A stretch of DNA of 37,662 nt. Origin: a virus. Position numbers and translations under genes: made by a program. Below the pieces are notes generated by a model. It searched no databases. It was not told the DNA's origin and saw nothing but the letters and a program-made list of their open reading frames with translations. The number at the start of each line of letters is the position of its first letter. Position 1 is the first letter of the stretch. The stretch is taken from positions 1 through 37,662 of the IMG/VR virus record IMGVR_UViG_3300027847_001762. One strand, 5' to 3'. Below, piece after piece: positions 15,401 through 23,253 of this stretch.

Positions 15401-15749
15401 TACCGCGCTTTTCGCTGGCCTTCTTGCGCTTCTGATGTTCGGGAAAATTCGTAACAACAGGAACACTCAACAAGAGTTCTTTGCGTGGCTCGATGCTGTG
15501 CTCCCGGAACACCCTATGCCAACGCTTTGCGAGCGCTCCGTCTCGTCCATGCCATAAGAAGTCGTGAAACTTGGTGTTGGTGATTTCTTTCCAACCCTTG
15601 TCTCCAGAAACTTTCATCATGTAAGGGAAAAGATCCATGAAGAAAGGTTCTTGACCTGGTCGGACGACGGCACCGTCGTGATCTTCTTCCTTGTCGATGA
15701 GGAAGTAAACCCTGTCATCATAATAAGTGGCTAGAAGAATTGCACGCAT
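12480..15749 (-). CDS. Polyvalent-type protein (1089 aa) with shared module and an HExxH zincin-like motif
   Basis: The ATG overlaps the upstream stop (TGATG). Residues 1-125 form a unique head beginning MRAILLATYYDDRVYFL. The shared module lies at about 133-180 (KALGRGIG, RDADMDM, VQEGT, WERPALP), followed by QQGLQSRR, the only clear G-L-x-S-x-R copy. A charged, Asp/Arg-rich region leads to HEFSH at residues 509-513 inside a long helix (VAHHEFSHADHYMAM). This fits the HExxH zinc-metallopeptidase signature and the zincin-like domains described in polyvalent proteins. The third zinc ligand cannot be assigned by eye. Downstream helices (residues 540-690) and a beta-rich segment (about 700-850) are not recognised. 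It is probably a virion-delivered effector or a protease-like domain. Confidence 0.88.
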   Translation of the reverse strand: MRAILLATYYDDRVYFLIDKEEDHDGAVVRPGQEPFFMDLFPYMMKVSGDKGWKEITNTKFHDFLWHGRDGALAKRWHRVFREHSIEPRKELLLSVPVVTNFPEHQKRKKASEKRGNRASEFKSLLAAGLHEKALGRGIGRAGRRLARGGSFDATARDADMDMIVQEGTPWERPALPGVPDSPRRMARRSRQQGLQSRRGDSDSGVERGWTRDGKGWREFHKNPDRYVDIDPKESRQIMDRKHRAVEKAYSGGEPIRTREEMLTALKKAHPGFADGEGSEFDGGVSNPSEMGPVEREVGYALLEHLRLNPNLQDANLQVHSFRTRDERDLPQVSFQADGWAMYEGGTLFDFDQNGELILKEDEKPTISIAYKSDTPLAENDHRRNHPDRNSPMAAQMQDGQRYWDQHLDANFSPRADPKRVGDASMDMMARRIYMSFMAELDEPHMMNSDYGWELDPTDNWNTPHTTRGHTDPRLGVHVGTPRPTRRKKKVRKQHEEATRHAASNVAHHEFSHADHYMAMRADLVKAIKKHVGEGGTTMEGLEDFIRTQLTSHMTDRQKRRALETVVSERLAKTLPKYVTHLNSEKTIAMIGLAAPQTLLGGSGSDSEVAELRAASRKSLEGLAEHLKQPIMGADGEPVLITDDIATFLNSHPMFTGSVVENLLDLDPTELHGTSDRDAALGEEAKVGDLLTRQHLLNVFGSEHAHRNAHGNAFAGDDISGGPQRTPLWAVDLDPTRSTGKYGGSYTQPLSGRSLITVSQHQFAVVGGVPTSAPVNDFIYTPDAFEIMLEHGTPEIQMHGLVAHPDGTHTEMLMQEGAIIPALDPDSTRILIDALTRSVGQIDRSWYKETLIRGDIPGKTLADMPSDKKPKLGKGRDVLPFLDEDLPADEVSGALDELVEHWMDKLTQDARHATGDQRDIGLKNISSYLEHVGRSAFHFDDLGEAEIDGIMDLIEDIGFEYELANGRIIKWAPYMGWIDQRPYRQAGMMPLVNGMSARHHEFFAELGAALTSGLSIRPPINSTQHGALKKLTAWLRRNQPFTAKVNIDEGRATRIHLARDELLRREELLRQSPQLERLARNTTKQEPYG
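14211..14225 (-). other. HEFSH zinc-metallopeptidase-like active-site motif
   Basis: Residues 509-513 of the 1089-aa protein read H-E-F-S-H, preceded by VAH and followed by ADHYMAM, giving the hydrophobic helix expected around HExxH in zincins. The motif alone is short, but the helix context and the matching motif in the 2494-aa neighbour make coincidence less likely. Confidence 0.6.
15205..15353 (-). repeat. Shared KALGR-VQEGT module, copy 3 (1089-aa protein)
   Basis: Order: KALGRGIGRAGRR, FDATARDADMDM, IVQEGT, PWERPALPG, then QQGLQSRR. Positions 15256-15283 are identical at the DNA level to 32287-32314 (28 bases). Confidence 0.88.
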
Positions 15750-18700
15750 CAGACTACCGAAACTGTTGGATCATAAACTGGAATAGGTCGACGAACGTCG
15801 TCTACTAGAGATTTTCTTTTTCTAATAATGTCCGCTCGGATCAGATGCTGCAACAGTTCGTAAACGTTACTATTGGGACTGGGCTTATTTCCGCCCCATG
15901 CGGTTGGTGGAAGAGACAACCATGTCTCCGGATTGAAGTAATCGATGGAGTCATGGTTTGGAAAAACCGTTTCAAGACCCAGTTTCCTTAGTTCACGCTT
16001 CTTCTCCAACATCCCTAAATAGTTTCTCATATAGAGTGCGTAGTGGTGAGCCTTCGAAGATCCGTACTTGGAGAACAGTTGGTCCAACTCTGCATCCGAG
16101 AGATTGAATGGTGCTAAGGCATCCACGAGGTCCTGATGATTGCGACCCATGTCTCCGGGGGCCAAGTCCTCAGGAACGTTGAATGTTCCGGTCGGCATGC
16201 TGACATGTTCAACGTCTTCGAAATCGAAACCTCCCGGCACAAGCGCTTCGGCATACCGATGTGACACGCTGGCTGCCTGTGAAGGACTCACATCGTTCCG
16301 AGTCGCCCTCCGGTGAACGTCGGGATCAAGCACGCCGCTCCAGTCGCCCGTGAGGCTCCCATTTAGAAGAGACATCACATGCATCCGGTTTTCCCCCGAC
16401 GATCTTGACGTTTCCGGGAACAACAGTGCCGCAAGTAAATCGTCGGCGTTGGTTGAGGTCAATGTGGTTGGTCGTTTAGCCCCCTGGATCGCAGAGTCGC
16501 CGAATATGACTCCAGAATCATTGGCGCGATCTGCCTTCAATACAAACTCTATTGACCCGGTGCTGGTTTCGCCATACACCCATGTCGCTGGCCCGCCCGG
16601 GGAGATGCCGTTGTCTGCCCAGTAGTCGGGGAGAAAATCTGGATCGACTGCGTTCCCGAAATTGGCTCGGCCTGATCCCCGATCCTTATCGCGGGCTTCC
16701 AACCATGCGAGTTTTAGTCTGCGAGATTCCTTGTGATCCACATAACCGCTGATTGGTCGAACCTCTGCTGGAGCGTCCATGGGGACACCCCACGTCAGTT
16801 CCAGTTGCCTGCGTTCATATGCCCCTGAGTGCTGAGAAGTGACTTCGTGTGTTGACTTTGCCCGCCTGTCTGGATCTGCGAGTAACTCTTCAGCCCTGCC
16901 ACGTTTGGCGGCGATACGAATCTTGGGATCAAAATCGCTCACATACTGCCGCACGGCCTGTCTGAGACGGTCCAAGACCTCTTCGTCGGTACTTGTTGCC
17001 ATGAGTTTGCGAACCGCTGGCGGCAGGGGAACATTGACGAAGTTCTCACTCCGTTGATCGCCATAATCGATCGCCCATTCCGTTCCGCGAAAGGTTTCAA
17101 TCGCATGACGCGCCTCGTCTAGAGCGCGCCCGACCTTCTCATCGCGAGTGCCAATAGTCCAGTCATAGTGTCCTCCCCCCAGTCTGGGAGTGTGGTCTCC
17201 CTCTGGCGTGCCGTGGTCCTCCCGTAATTTGCGAATGGCCTCTTCAACCCAGGTGTCGTCAGGGTTGAAAATGTCACCCGTCGCACCACCCACGCCGTTC
17301 TCTGTCCTGACCGCTTGCCGCTCGTTGTCTTTGTCCTGCATGCGAGCCCTGGTGCCACGGTCGGCACTGCCACGCGATGACTTGAGTGCCGCCCGATTGT
17401 TGTTGTTGAATTCCCGACGGTCGCGTCGTTCTGTTCTGGCCAGGTACTCGAAGTCTTTAGCCAGTTCTGCTAGTTCGTCCTCGTTCTGAGTTCCCCTGCG
17501 AGAACGCATGTTTTCCGTGAGGCGTTCCTGTTGTTCTCCGAGACTCGTCCGCAACTCATCGTTACGGCGGGAGGCCAAGCCGCCCACACGTTCATATTCG
17601 TCGCGGAATTCAATCGGATCTCTTTGCTCTCGGTCCCGATCCCAGGCGGCTTCTCCATGGTTTTTCCAGAAGATGTCTTCGAACAGTTTGCCACCGCCGC
17701 CCCTCCCGGATCCTGGCTCCCTCTCGCCGCCCGTAAAGAGAACCTCACCCCCAACGCTGACCTCTACGTCGAACGGTACGAACGCGTCGTTGATTCCGTC
17801 GTGCGTCGTCGTTCGTCCTTGTTCAATGTCAGACAGGGTCCTTTCCCGATAAGCCTGCTGCTCCGGTGTCCGCATGGGGGGATTGGCGGTAGTTATCTGC
17901 TCCGGATTGAATGCGACATATGAGACTTGACGCGGATCGCCGCTGTTTTGTAGCCCTATGGCATTTGCTTCCTTGCCGCCCGGGGGACCCATCCACGCCT
18001 CTTTGATGATGAGGCCGTCATAGCCCTGGCCCTGGAGCCATTCACGCGTCAGGAGATCATTGCTGGTGCCCTCTCCCGGAACACTCTCCCTGTTCTGCGA
18101 TAGGAACAGCATCGAACTTAATCCCTCTACTTGCTCAGGGGTCAGTATGAGTTCGAGATTGGGTATCTTGTGATCGTTGAAGACCCTGCCTTCGTATTCA
18201 TTGCTTCCCGCCCTCGGATCATCTCGGAAGTGATGGCGATTCTTGACGCGCTGCAGTTCCTCTATGAACGCTCTGGCTAAACCCTGTTCACCATAGGAGC
18301 CGATTCCGAGGGCACGGTCGGCGTACATTAAACGCTCAAAGGGGGTGTTGCCTTCCAGGGCGACGCCGGGAAAGTTCGCTTCCAGATGAGCCTCAAACAT
18401 CTCCTCAAAGAGTTCGTCAAGTCCCAATGCGGAAATAGAGGCCCTTTCACGAACGCCCTGCAAGAATCTCAGATCCGCAATCGGTGCCGGGTTTCTCAAA
18501 TCCAGATGAACCGTTTTAACAAAAGCACCAGCACTCATCCCAGCGGCTGTTTGTTCGAATGGGGAAAAGTGGAAACCGAGACCAGAATCGGGGTTCTTTG
18601 TCCCGCCGCTCGCGCCGGCGCCGCTGATGTTGCGACCGTGCTCAAATTCTTCAAAATCATGTCGTGTCCCGTGATACATGATGTCAGTAAGCAAGGGCGG

Positions 18701-21700
18701 GAGTATGTCTCTGGGATCATCAGAAGTACCGTTCCCCAGTTGGGAATCACGCACCTTGAGACCCGAATGGTTCAATTTCCAATTGGTCCTGACTCCTGAG
18801 GGAACATGGCGCTGATCCCTTGTAGCAACAGAGAAATCAGACCACGTCCCCGTTTCAACGTCGTATCGCCTGAAGCCACCGTTTTCTTCGGCAACCACTA
18901 GACCAATTTCTGGATCGAATAGGTGCTCTGGCACCTGGGAAAGGTCGGGACGCCACCGCTCTCCATCCCACTGGAACATGGTTCCATCCCCGTTCGGAAC
19001 AAGCGGCAAGTCTTCCCAGATGGGTAGCCCATTCTCGTCACGACCACCTGTCATTTGTTGCAACAGGCTCCGCTGCTGAGCGTCTCTGGCCGGGTTGCGG
19101 CGGATACCCAAATGTTGCCATTCGCCAGCGGCGCGGTTGTAAGTCATTCGAATTCCGCTGCTGTCCGTGTGGACACCGTTTTCATCAAGGTCAACATCGG
19201 CACGAGAAGAGCGGAAACCCCCTTCACGCTGGGAGCGCAGGCCAGTATCCGGGCCGACCATGATCCAATCATCATCCGAAGGTGTTGCAGATAGATCACC
19301 CGTACTGGGGACGTGAATGACGCGAGGGACGCGAGCCTCGTCGTCGTCCGGATCGGGCAAGTCGGAACTACCGGTGCTACGCATCCTGACGAATCGGCTC
19401 AACTCATTTAGACGGTCCTTCTCTCGGCCCACGAGTGGTTCTCGTTCGTTCCTGTTGGCGAGTTCGTTCAACTCTCTGTGAACTGAGGGGAGTGGCATTT
19501 GCTCGGGAGCGTCGTACAGGACGCGGATTTCCTCTGGCTCTTCGACTGTCGCCTGTACCTGACCCCTGACCACTGCGTTACGGACCATTTTTCGCTGATG
19601 CTCTTCCTCGTGATCCAGGGGAGCCGGCATGTCGTCCAGGGCGTTCTCAATGTTTTTGAGGACCTCTGCGCCCGTCCGTTGGGTAGCAGGCGTTAGGACG
19701 ATGTCGCCGTTGTCGTCGATGGAGGTGACTTCGAACTCGCCCGGCGGGAGCAGCACATCGTTTTCCCTGTGAATCCCTCTGTCGCCTGCCTGCATTTCGA
19801 TTCGGAACGAAGCACCTTCCACCGGTTCTGTTCGATCGTGTCGGTCACTGTCAGCGTGGCTGGATGCGGTACCGAACGTGAAATCGCGCTTGATGATGTC
19901 GCCGACTTGCCTCACGTCGCGATCGTTTTCGTCCCGCACTCTCACCGTGACAGATTCGGGCAGCGGGTTCTCGTCGATAACTTTCATTGCTGGAATGACG
20001 AAGTCGATGATCTCCCTATCCACATGGGGGCTGGGTTCATCTGGAGATGTTGAGATTTCGATGCTGTGATCGTCCGCGTACCGGGCGGCAGCAGTGTTTA
20101 GTTGGATTCGTTTTGCCAGTTTCTCTGGGTCTGTCAGGTCACGGTGTTTGGCTGGCAGGTCGGCATCGATCGCGATTGCTTGCTGTTGGCTTAGACCACC
20201 CATCATGATTGCCCGCCGGGTAGCCGTGTGGGCACTGAGGGCTTCGTCGGTTTCTCTGATGCTCGGAGGTTGGAAGACTCTGGTTCCGCCCAAATCGTCG
20301 AACAGTTGATCCGTGTCGCTCCGAAGTGACCTCGTCCAGTCGTCAATCCATCGTCCGTCTAAGGGATCTCCAGGCGCAACAGGTTTCCCTTCATTAGCAA
20401 GTTTGTTCTTGTAATAGTCGGTGGCTTTTGCACGTCGTGCGTTCTCGTTGAGGATTTGTTCCATGCCACGAGCAGCCAGATACATGCGTATCTTCTCGTT
20501 GTGGGTAAGTTCTCTGTCCTGGTCCAACCTTTCGAATGCGTCGTGGAGGGCTTGGAAGCGCTCGTCGAGAAGATCAGCGCTGATCGTGTCCATGGAAGCG
20601 TCTTCGAACAACCCACGATTTGCGATACCAAATTCTTCGTTGATGAGAGCACGAACCTGCACACCATCCCCACGAGAACCGACGCCTCGCGCGTGCATGC
20701 TGTCAATGCGTGGACCGGCTCGATCCACCTGTCTGATGGGACGACCTTCTGCGGTTGCTTGAACCACTCGAAAGCGATTTGGTTTACCGGAGGGTCTAAC
20801 AAATTCCGGCAGATCAGCCTCGTTGATCAGCACTTGTCCGTCGGTGACGTGTTGAGCGCGCACCTGCCGGGCGGGTGCATCAAGGTATGAGAGATGACCG
20901 TCAACGACTGGTCCACCGATGATGCCCATTTGTTTTTGGGCGCTGAGTTCGGCTGTTGCTTCGATGTACATCAGCCGTTCGCGTTGTCTCTGACGCTCGC
21001 GGGTTTCCTTCAGTAGGGGGCCGCCCGTGTCTGCCGGGTCGATCCAACCCTGAGCGCCCCTTTGCTGTCTGTCGCGGAGGCCCTTCAGGCGCTGTCCTGC
21101 GAGAAGGTCCAACATCGAGTCCTTCATGAGGGGCATGTCTCCGGGTGGGAAATCGTTGTCCGGAGGTGCGAACATTTCACTGATAACTGCGTCTTCAAGG
21201 TCCTTGTTGGTCCAGTGGGAGAACGCGACACCCTCCTCGGCTCCCTCGAACTCTGGATCGTCAAGATGATGTTGTTCCGGGTAGAGAGACATCTCTCTTG
21301 AATCACCCGTCCAGTTCCCCTCTCCTCTTCGCAGGTTCCCTTTGGGGTCACGCCACGTCGTTGGTGGCCGTGCGTGGGGATCGGTGTATCCAATAGGTTT
21401 ATGGATGGTGTATTTGCCATCTGCACTCAACTGGGATGCAACACGTTCAAAGAAAATGTCATGCTGTTGAGCGTGCGTGTATTCGTGATATGTGACCTGC
21501 ATGGCTCCAGCAAAACGCGACCTGAGCATTCCTTCAGCCAAATCTTGAGAATGTTCTGTCCTCATCTTGTCCAAGAATTTGAACGGTGACATGTGCTGCT
21601 GATCTTTTAGAAACTTATGAAGTTTGTCCCACTTCTCGCCTTCCAACCCGTCGCCTGTGGAAATGATTTGAGAAATCTTGCCGGGAGGTACGGTGTAGTA

Positions 21701-23233
21701 CTGCTTGAAAGTGGCGTCAACCGAGTTGATTGTGATTCGTGCCGGTTGGCCTGGATGGCGGGTTATCCCACCCGTACCCATCCCAAGGTAACGATCGGTA
21801 CCTAAAATGAGTTCACCAACAACACCAGCCCGGTTCGTCCCAGTCCTCAGATCTCTATCCAGCATTTCGAGATGGGCGAACATGGCTCCGTTCGCGTTTA
21901 CAAGCCAGTTCTCTCTGAGTTTCTCCACGGCGTCGTAGAGTTCCCCTCGCTTCTCATATTCCCTCCGCTCCCGCGAAGTGTGAGTTACCGCACCCAAATT
22001 GAGCAGGTCTCTCGAGGGGTTCGACCCGGGATCTTCCAATATGCGTACAGCATCAATCAGTTCATCTGTTAATAGGTCTTCCATTTCATCGTCGGACAAG
22101 TCGACCAATGTGATGGTGTCGGGGTCGAAACCGTCTTCTTCAGGTCTAAGCCCTCGCTTCGTATGACCCGCGAAACTGGTAATCGTCAACTTCGGTGGGG
22201 GAAGGGGATCGCCATCCCGATCTGAACCGTTGGTCCATTCTCCGTTATCTATCGTTTCCCGCATAAGTCCCCTGAGGGCTTCATACGATGCCCGAGGGTC
22301 AGCATGCAGATCATCCGGAAGTTCAATCCCTCGTTTCTTGGCAAACTTTTTGACGTTCTTTTCTAGTCCTGCTTGGTGCTGTTTCAACTGCTCGACGGTT
22401 CTGACACCGCGTCGTCGGGCGTCCGCCACGCCGTGTCTCAGTTGTTCGGCTATCGACATCTGAGTCAACGCTCTGGCTTCTTCCTGAGTCCAGCCGAGGC
22501 CGATGCGTTGAGCCACATCATTGGGAATTCCCACATAAGGGTTGGCGCCGTAATCGATGCCCATGCGATTCAGCAGGTGATCGATTGTTCCCCGCACACG
22601 CCCCAGAGACGGGAAACAAGTAGAGCCGGTTATGTCAGTGAACTGGTTTGCATTGGGGGTGCCCGGAGGGCAGCGGAACTTGCCAAGGTCGTCAACGACC
22701 ATTCCCAACTTTCGGGCCGCACGACCAATCAGGGATCGGCCACCACCACCGATCTTGTCACCGAGGGACTTAAGTTCAATGTCCCGGTAGTCACTTCTGT
22801 CTGCTCCCCCGGTACGGGGATCGATGTCATATTCCCTGATCTGGATCTTTGGTTCCCTGGCAAGGCGGCGGACTGTTTCAAACGAATCCACGGGGGCGGG
22901 AGGATCAACCCATCCGAAGTTGGGTTTCTCGCTTGTATCCAGCATGTCCTCAGCGGTCACATGCAACTTGAGGATCTGTCCGGGCTTCCGAGTGGCCTTG
23001 GGGTCAAAGCGAATCTCGGGCGGCTTGGTGTAGCCACCCGGAACACGTTTCTCCGACTCCCGTTCTTTGTCGGGATTCAACACCTTGACGGCATAGTCGG
23101 GGTCCAAGACACGCGATTTGCTCAGCAAATACTGTTGCGCCCGAAAATCTGAGGCGGCGGTATTGAAGTCACGCCGACCTCTGGTCAGTCGTTGAGATAC
23201 AAATACACGCCGCAAATGGGCAAAGTCCGCCAT
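15749..23233 (-). CDS. Giant polyvalent-type protein (2494 aa): FRCPPGTP motif, zincin-like HEYTH, two ADP-ribosyltransferase-like domains and a DUF3626-like block
   Basis: The ATG at 23231-23233 follows a GAAGGTAGG stretch. It is one of the few genes here with a gap before it (20 nt). Domains in order: a unique head (1-150); KSLGDKIGGGG, a variant of KALGR (about 155-175); the FRCPPGTP...QFTD...GSTCFP motif (182-208); helical text with HEYTH at 583-587; an R-S-E type ART-like region (about 1085-1182: VGDIIKRDFTFGTASS, then RENDVLLPPGEFEV); GLRSQR/GFRSSR linkers; an HGT-class ART-like region (about 1515-1785: YHGT, GLGFHFSP, YDGLIIKEAW, YVAFNPEQI); GGLASRR; and a RPISGYVDH...FVLKAD...GDSA block (about 2158-2250) recalling DUF3626. 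It ends in a helical C-terminus. Together these match the polyvalent-protein concept: many host-directed effectors on one packaged chain. Activities are predictions. Confidence 0.9.
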   Translation of the reverse strand: MADFAHLRRVFVSQRLTRGRRDFNTAASDFRAQQYLLSKSRVLDPDYAVKVLNPDKERESEKRVPGGYTKPPEIRFDPKATRKPGQILKLHVTAEDMLDTSEKPNFGWVDPPAPVDSFETVRRLAREPKIQIREYDIDPRTGGADRSDYRDIELKSLGDKIGGGGRSLIGRAARKLGMVVDDLGKFRCPPGTPNANQFTDITGSTCFPSLGRVRGTIDHLLNRMGIDYGANPYVGIPNDVAQRIGLGWTQEEARALTQMSIAEQLRHGVADARRRGVRTVEQLKQHQAGLEKNVKKFAKKRGIELPDDLHADPRASYEALRGLMRETIDNGEWTNGSDRDGDPLPPPKLTITSFAGHTKRGLRPEEDGFDPDTITLVDLSDDEMEDLLTDELIDAVRILEDPGSNPSRDLLNLGAVTHTSRERREYEKRGELYDAVEKLRENWLVNANGAMFAHLEMLDRDLRTGTNRAGVVGELILGTDRYLGMGTGGITRHPGQPARITINSVDATFKQYYTVPPGKISQIISTGDGLEGEKWDKLHKFLKDQQHMSPFKFLDKMRTEHSQDLAEGMLRSRFAGAMQVTYHEYTHAQQHDIFFERVASQLSADGKYTIHKPIGYTDPHARPPTTWRDPKGNLRRGEGNWTGDSREMSLYPEQHHLDDPEFEGAEEGVAFSHWTNKDLEDAVISEMFAPPDNDFPPGDMPLMKDSMLDLLAGQRLKGLRDRQQRGAQGWIDPADTGGPLLKETRERQRQRERLMYIEATAELSAQKQMGIIGGPVVDGHLSYLDAPARQVRAQHVTDGQVLINEADLPEFVRPSGKPNRFRVVQATAEGRPIRQVDRAGPRIDSMHARGVGSRGDGVQVRALINEEFGIANRGLFEDASMDTISADLLDERFQALHDAFERLDQDRELTHNEKIRMYLAARGMEQILNENARRAKATDYYKNKLANEGKPVAPGDPLDGRWIDDWTRSLRSDTDQLFDDLGGTRVFQPPSIRETDEALSAHTATRRAIMMGGLSQQQAIAIDADLPAKHRDLTDPEKLAKRIQLNTAAARYADDHSIEISTSPDEPSPHVDREIIDFVIPAMKVIDENPLPESVTVRVRDENDRDVRQVGDIIKRDFTFGTASSHADSDRHDRTEPVEGASFRIEMQAGDRGIHRENDVLLPPGEFEVTSIDDNGDIVLTPATQRTGAEVLKNIENALDDMPAPLDHEEEHQRKMVRNAVVRGQVQATVEEPEEIRVLYDAPEQMPLPSVHRELNELANRNEREPLVGREKDRLNELSRFVRMRSTGSSDLPDPDDDEARVPRVIHVPSTGDLSATPSDDDWIMVGPDTGLRSQREGGFRSSRADVDLDENGVHTDSSGIRMTYNRAAGEWQHLGIRRNPARDAQQRSLLQQMTGGRDENGLPIWEDLPLVPNGDGTMFQWDGERWRPDLSQVPEHLFDPEIGLVVAEENGGFRRYDVETGTWSDFSVATRDQRHVPSGVRTNWKLNHSGLKVRDSQLGNGTSDDPRDILPPLLTDIMYHGTRHDFEEFEHGRNISGAGASGGTKNPDSGLGFHFSPFEQTAAGMSAGAFVKTVHLDLRNPAPIADLRFLQGVRERASISALGLDELFEEMFEAHLEANFPGVALEGNTPFERLMYADRALGIGSYGEQGLARAFIEELQRVKNRHHFRDDPRAGSNEYEGRVFNDHKIPNLELILTPEQVEGLSSMLFLSQNRESVPGEGTSNDLLTREWLQGQGYDGLIIKEAWMGPPGGKEANAIGLQNSGDPRQVSYVAFNPEQITTANPPMRTPEQQAYRERTLSDIEQGRTTTHDGINDAFVPFDVEVSVGGEVLFTGGEREPGSGRGGGGKLFEDIFWKNHGEAAWDRDREQRDPIEFRDEYERVGGLASRRNDELRTSLGEQQERLTENMRSRRGTQNEDELAELAKDFEYLARTERRDRREFNNNNRAALKSSRGSADRGTRARMQDKDNERQAVRTENGVGGATGDIFNPDDTWVEEAIRKLREDHGTPEGDHTPRLGGGHYDWTIGTRDEKVGRALDEARHAIETFRGTEWAIDYGDQRSENFVNVPLPPAVRKLMATSTDEEVLDRLRQAVRQYVSDFDPKIRIAAKRGRAEELLADPDRRAKSTHEVTSQHSGAYERRQLELTWGVPMDAPAEVRPISGYVDHKESRRLKLAWLEARDKDRGSGRANFGNAVDPDFLPDYWADNGISPGGPATWVYGETSTGSIEFVLKADRANDSGVIFGDSAIQGAKRPTTLTSTNADDLLAALLFPETSRSSGENRMHVMSLLNGSLTGDWSGVLDPDVHRRATRNDVSPSQAASVSHRYAEALVPGGFDFEDVEHVSMPTGTFNVPEDLAPGDMGRNHQDLVDALAPFNLSDAELDQLFSKYGSSKAHHYALYMRNYLGMLEKKRELRKLGLETVFPNHDSIDYFNPETWLSLPPTAWGGNKPSPNSNVYELLQHLIRADIIRKRKSLVDDVRRPIPVYDPTVSVV
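16490..16765 (-). other. DUF3626-like block
   Basis: Residues about 2158-2250 of the 2494-aa protein contain RPISGYVDH, then YGETSTGSIEFVLKAD, then GVIFGDSA. As I recall it, DUF3626 has a similar 'RPxYGxL ... FG.....L.......TF..GDS' layout. The match is by eye only. The biochemical role of this family is not known to me. Confidence 0.4.
17360..19250 (-). repeat. Linker motifs G-(L/F)-x-S-x-R in the 2494-aa protein
   Basis: Two copies sit back to back (TGLRSQR, then GGFRSSR, 19197-19250), just C-terminal of the R-S-E ART-like region. Further copies are GGLASRR (17560-17590) and the weaker ALKSSRG (17360-17390), which follow the HGT-class ART-like domain. The copies therefore sit on domain boundaries. 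The DNA string cgctgggagcgca is shared exactly with the copy at 7747-7759. Confidence 0.7.
17880..18680 (-). other. HGT-class ADP-ribosyltransferase-like domain (ART-PolyVal-like)
   Basis: The domain begins MYHGTRHDFEEFE, with YHGT at residues 1520-1523. It continues with DSGLGFHFSPFEQTA (the 'G.Gf.Ft....A' element), then VHLDLRNPAPI, then YDGLIIKEAW, and closes with VSYVAFNPEQITT. This is the usual order of the HGT (H-Y-E type) ART fold found in polyvalent proteins. The catalytic acid towards the end is not unambiguous. Confidence 0.7.
19690..19980 (-). other. R-S-E class ADP-ribosyltransferase-like domain (ADPrib_exo_Tox-like)
   Basis: The order of elements fits bacterial exoenzyme-type ARTs: VTVRVRDEN, then VGDIIKRDFTFGTASS (the 'G..i....f.STS' element), then ASFRIEMQAGDRGI, then RENDVLLPPGEFEVTSI (the 'ExE...LLpPG..f.v' element). 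The second acidic position of the ExE-like motif is Asp (E-N-D), and the STS motif is degraded to TAS, so catalysis may be altered. The assignment is from pattern memory. Confidence 0.55.
21473..21487 (-). other. HEYTH zinc-metallopeptidase-like motif
   Basis: Residues 583-587 of the 2494-aa protein are H-E-Y-T-H, preceded by MQVTY and followed by AQQHDIFFE, as in the helix of HExxH zincins (compare the VxxHExxH pattern). The remaining zinc ligand is uncertain. The upstream and downstream regions are consistent with a folded domain of roughly 400-700 residues. Confidence 0.6.
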
Positions 23234-23253
23234 CTGGGCCTACCTTCTAATCC

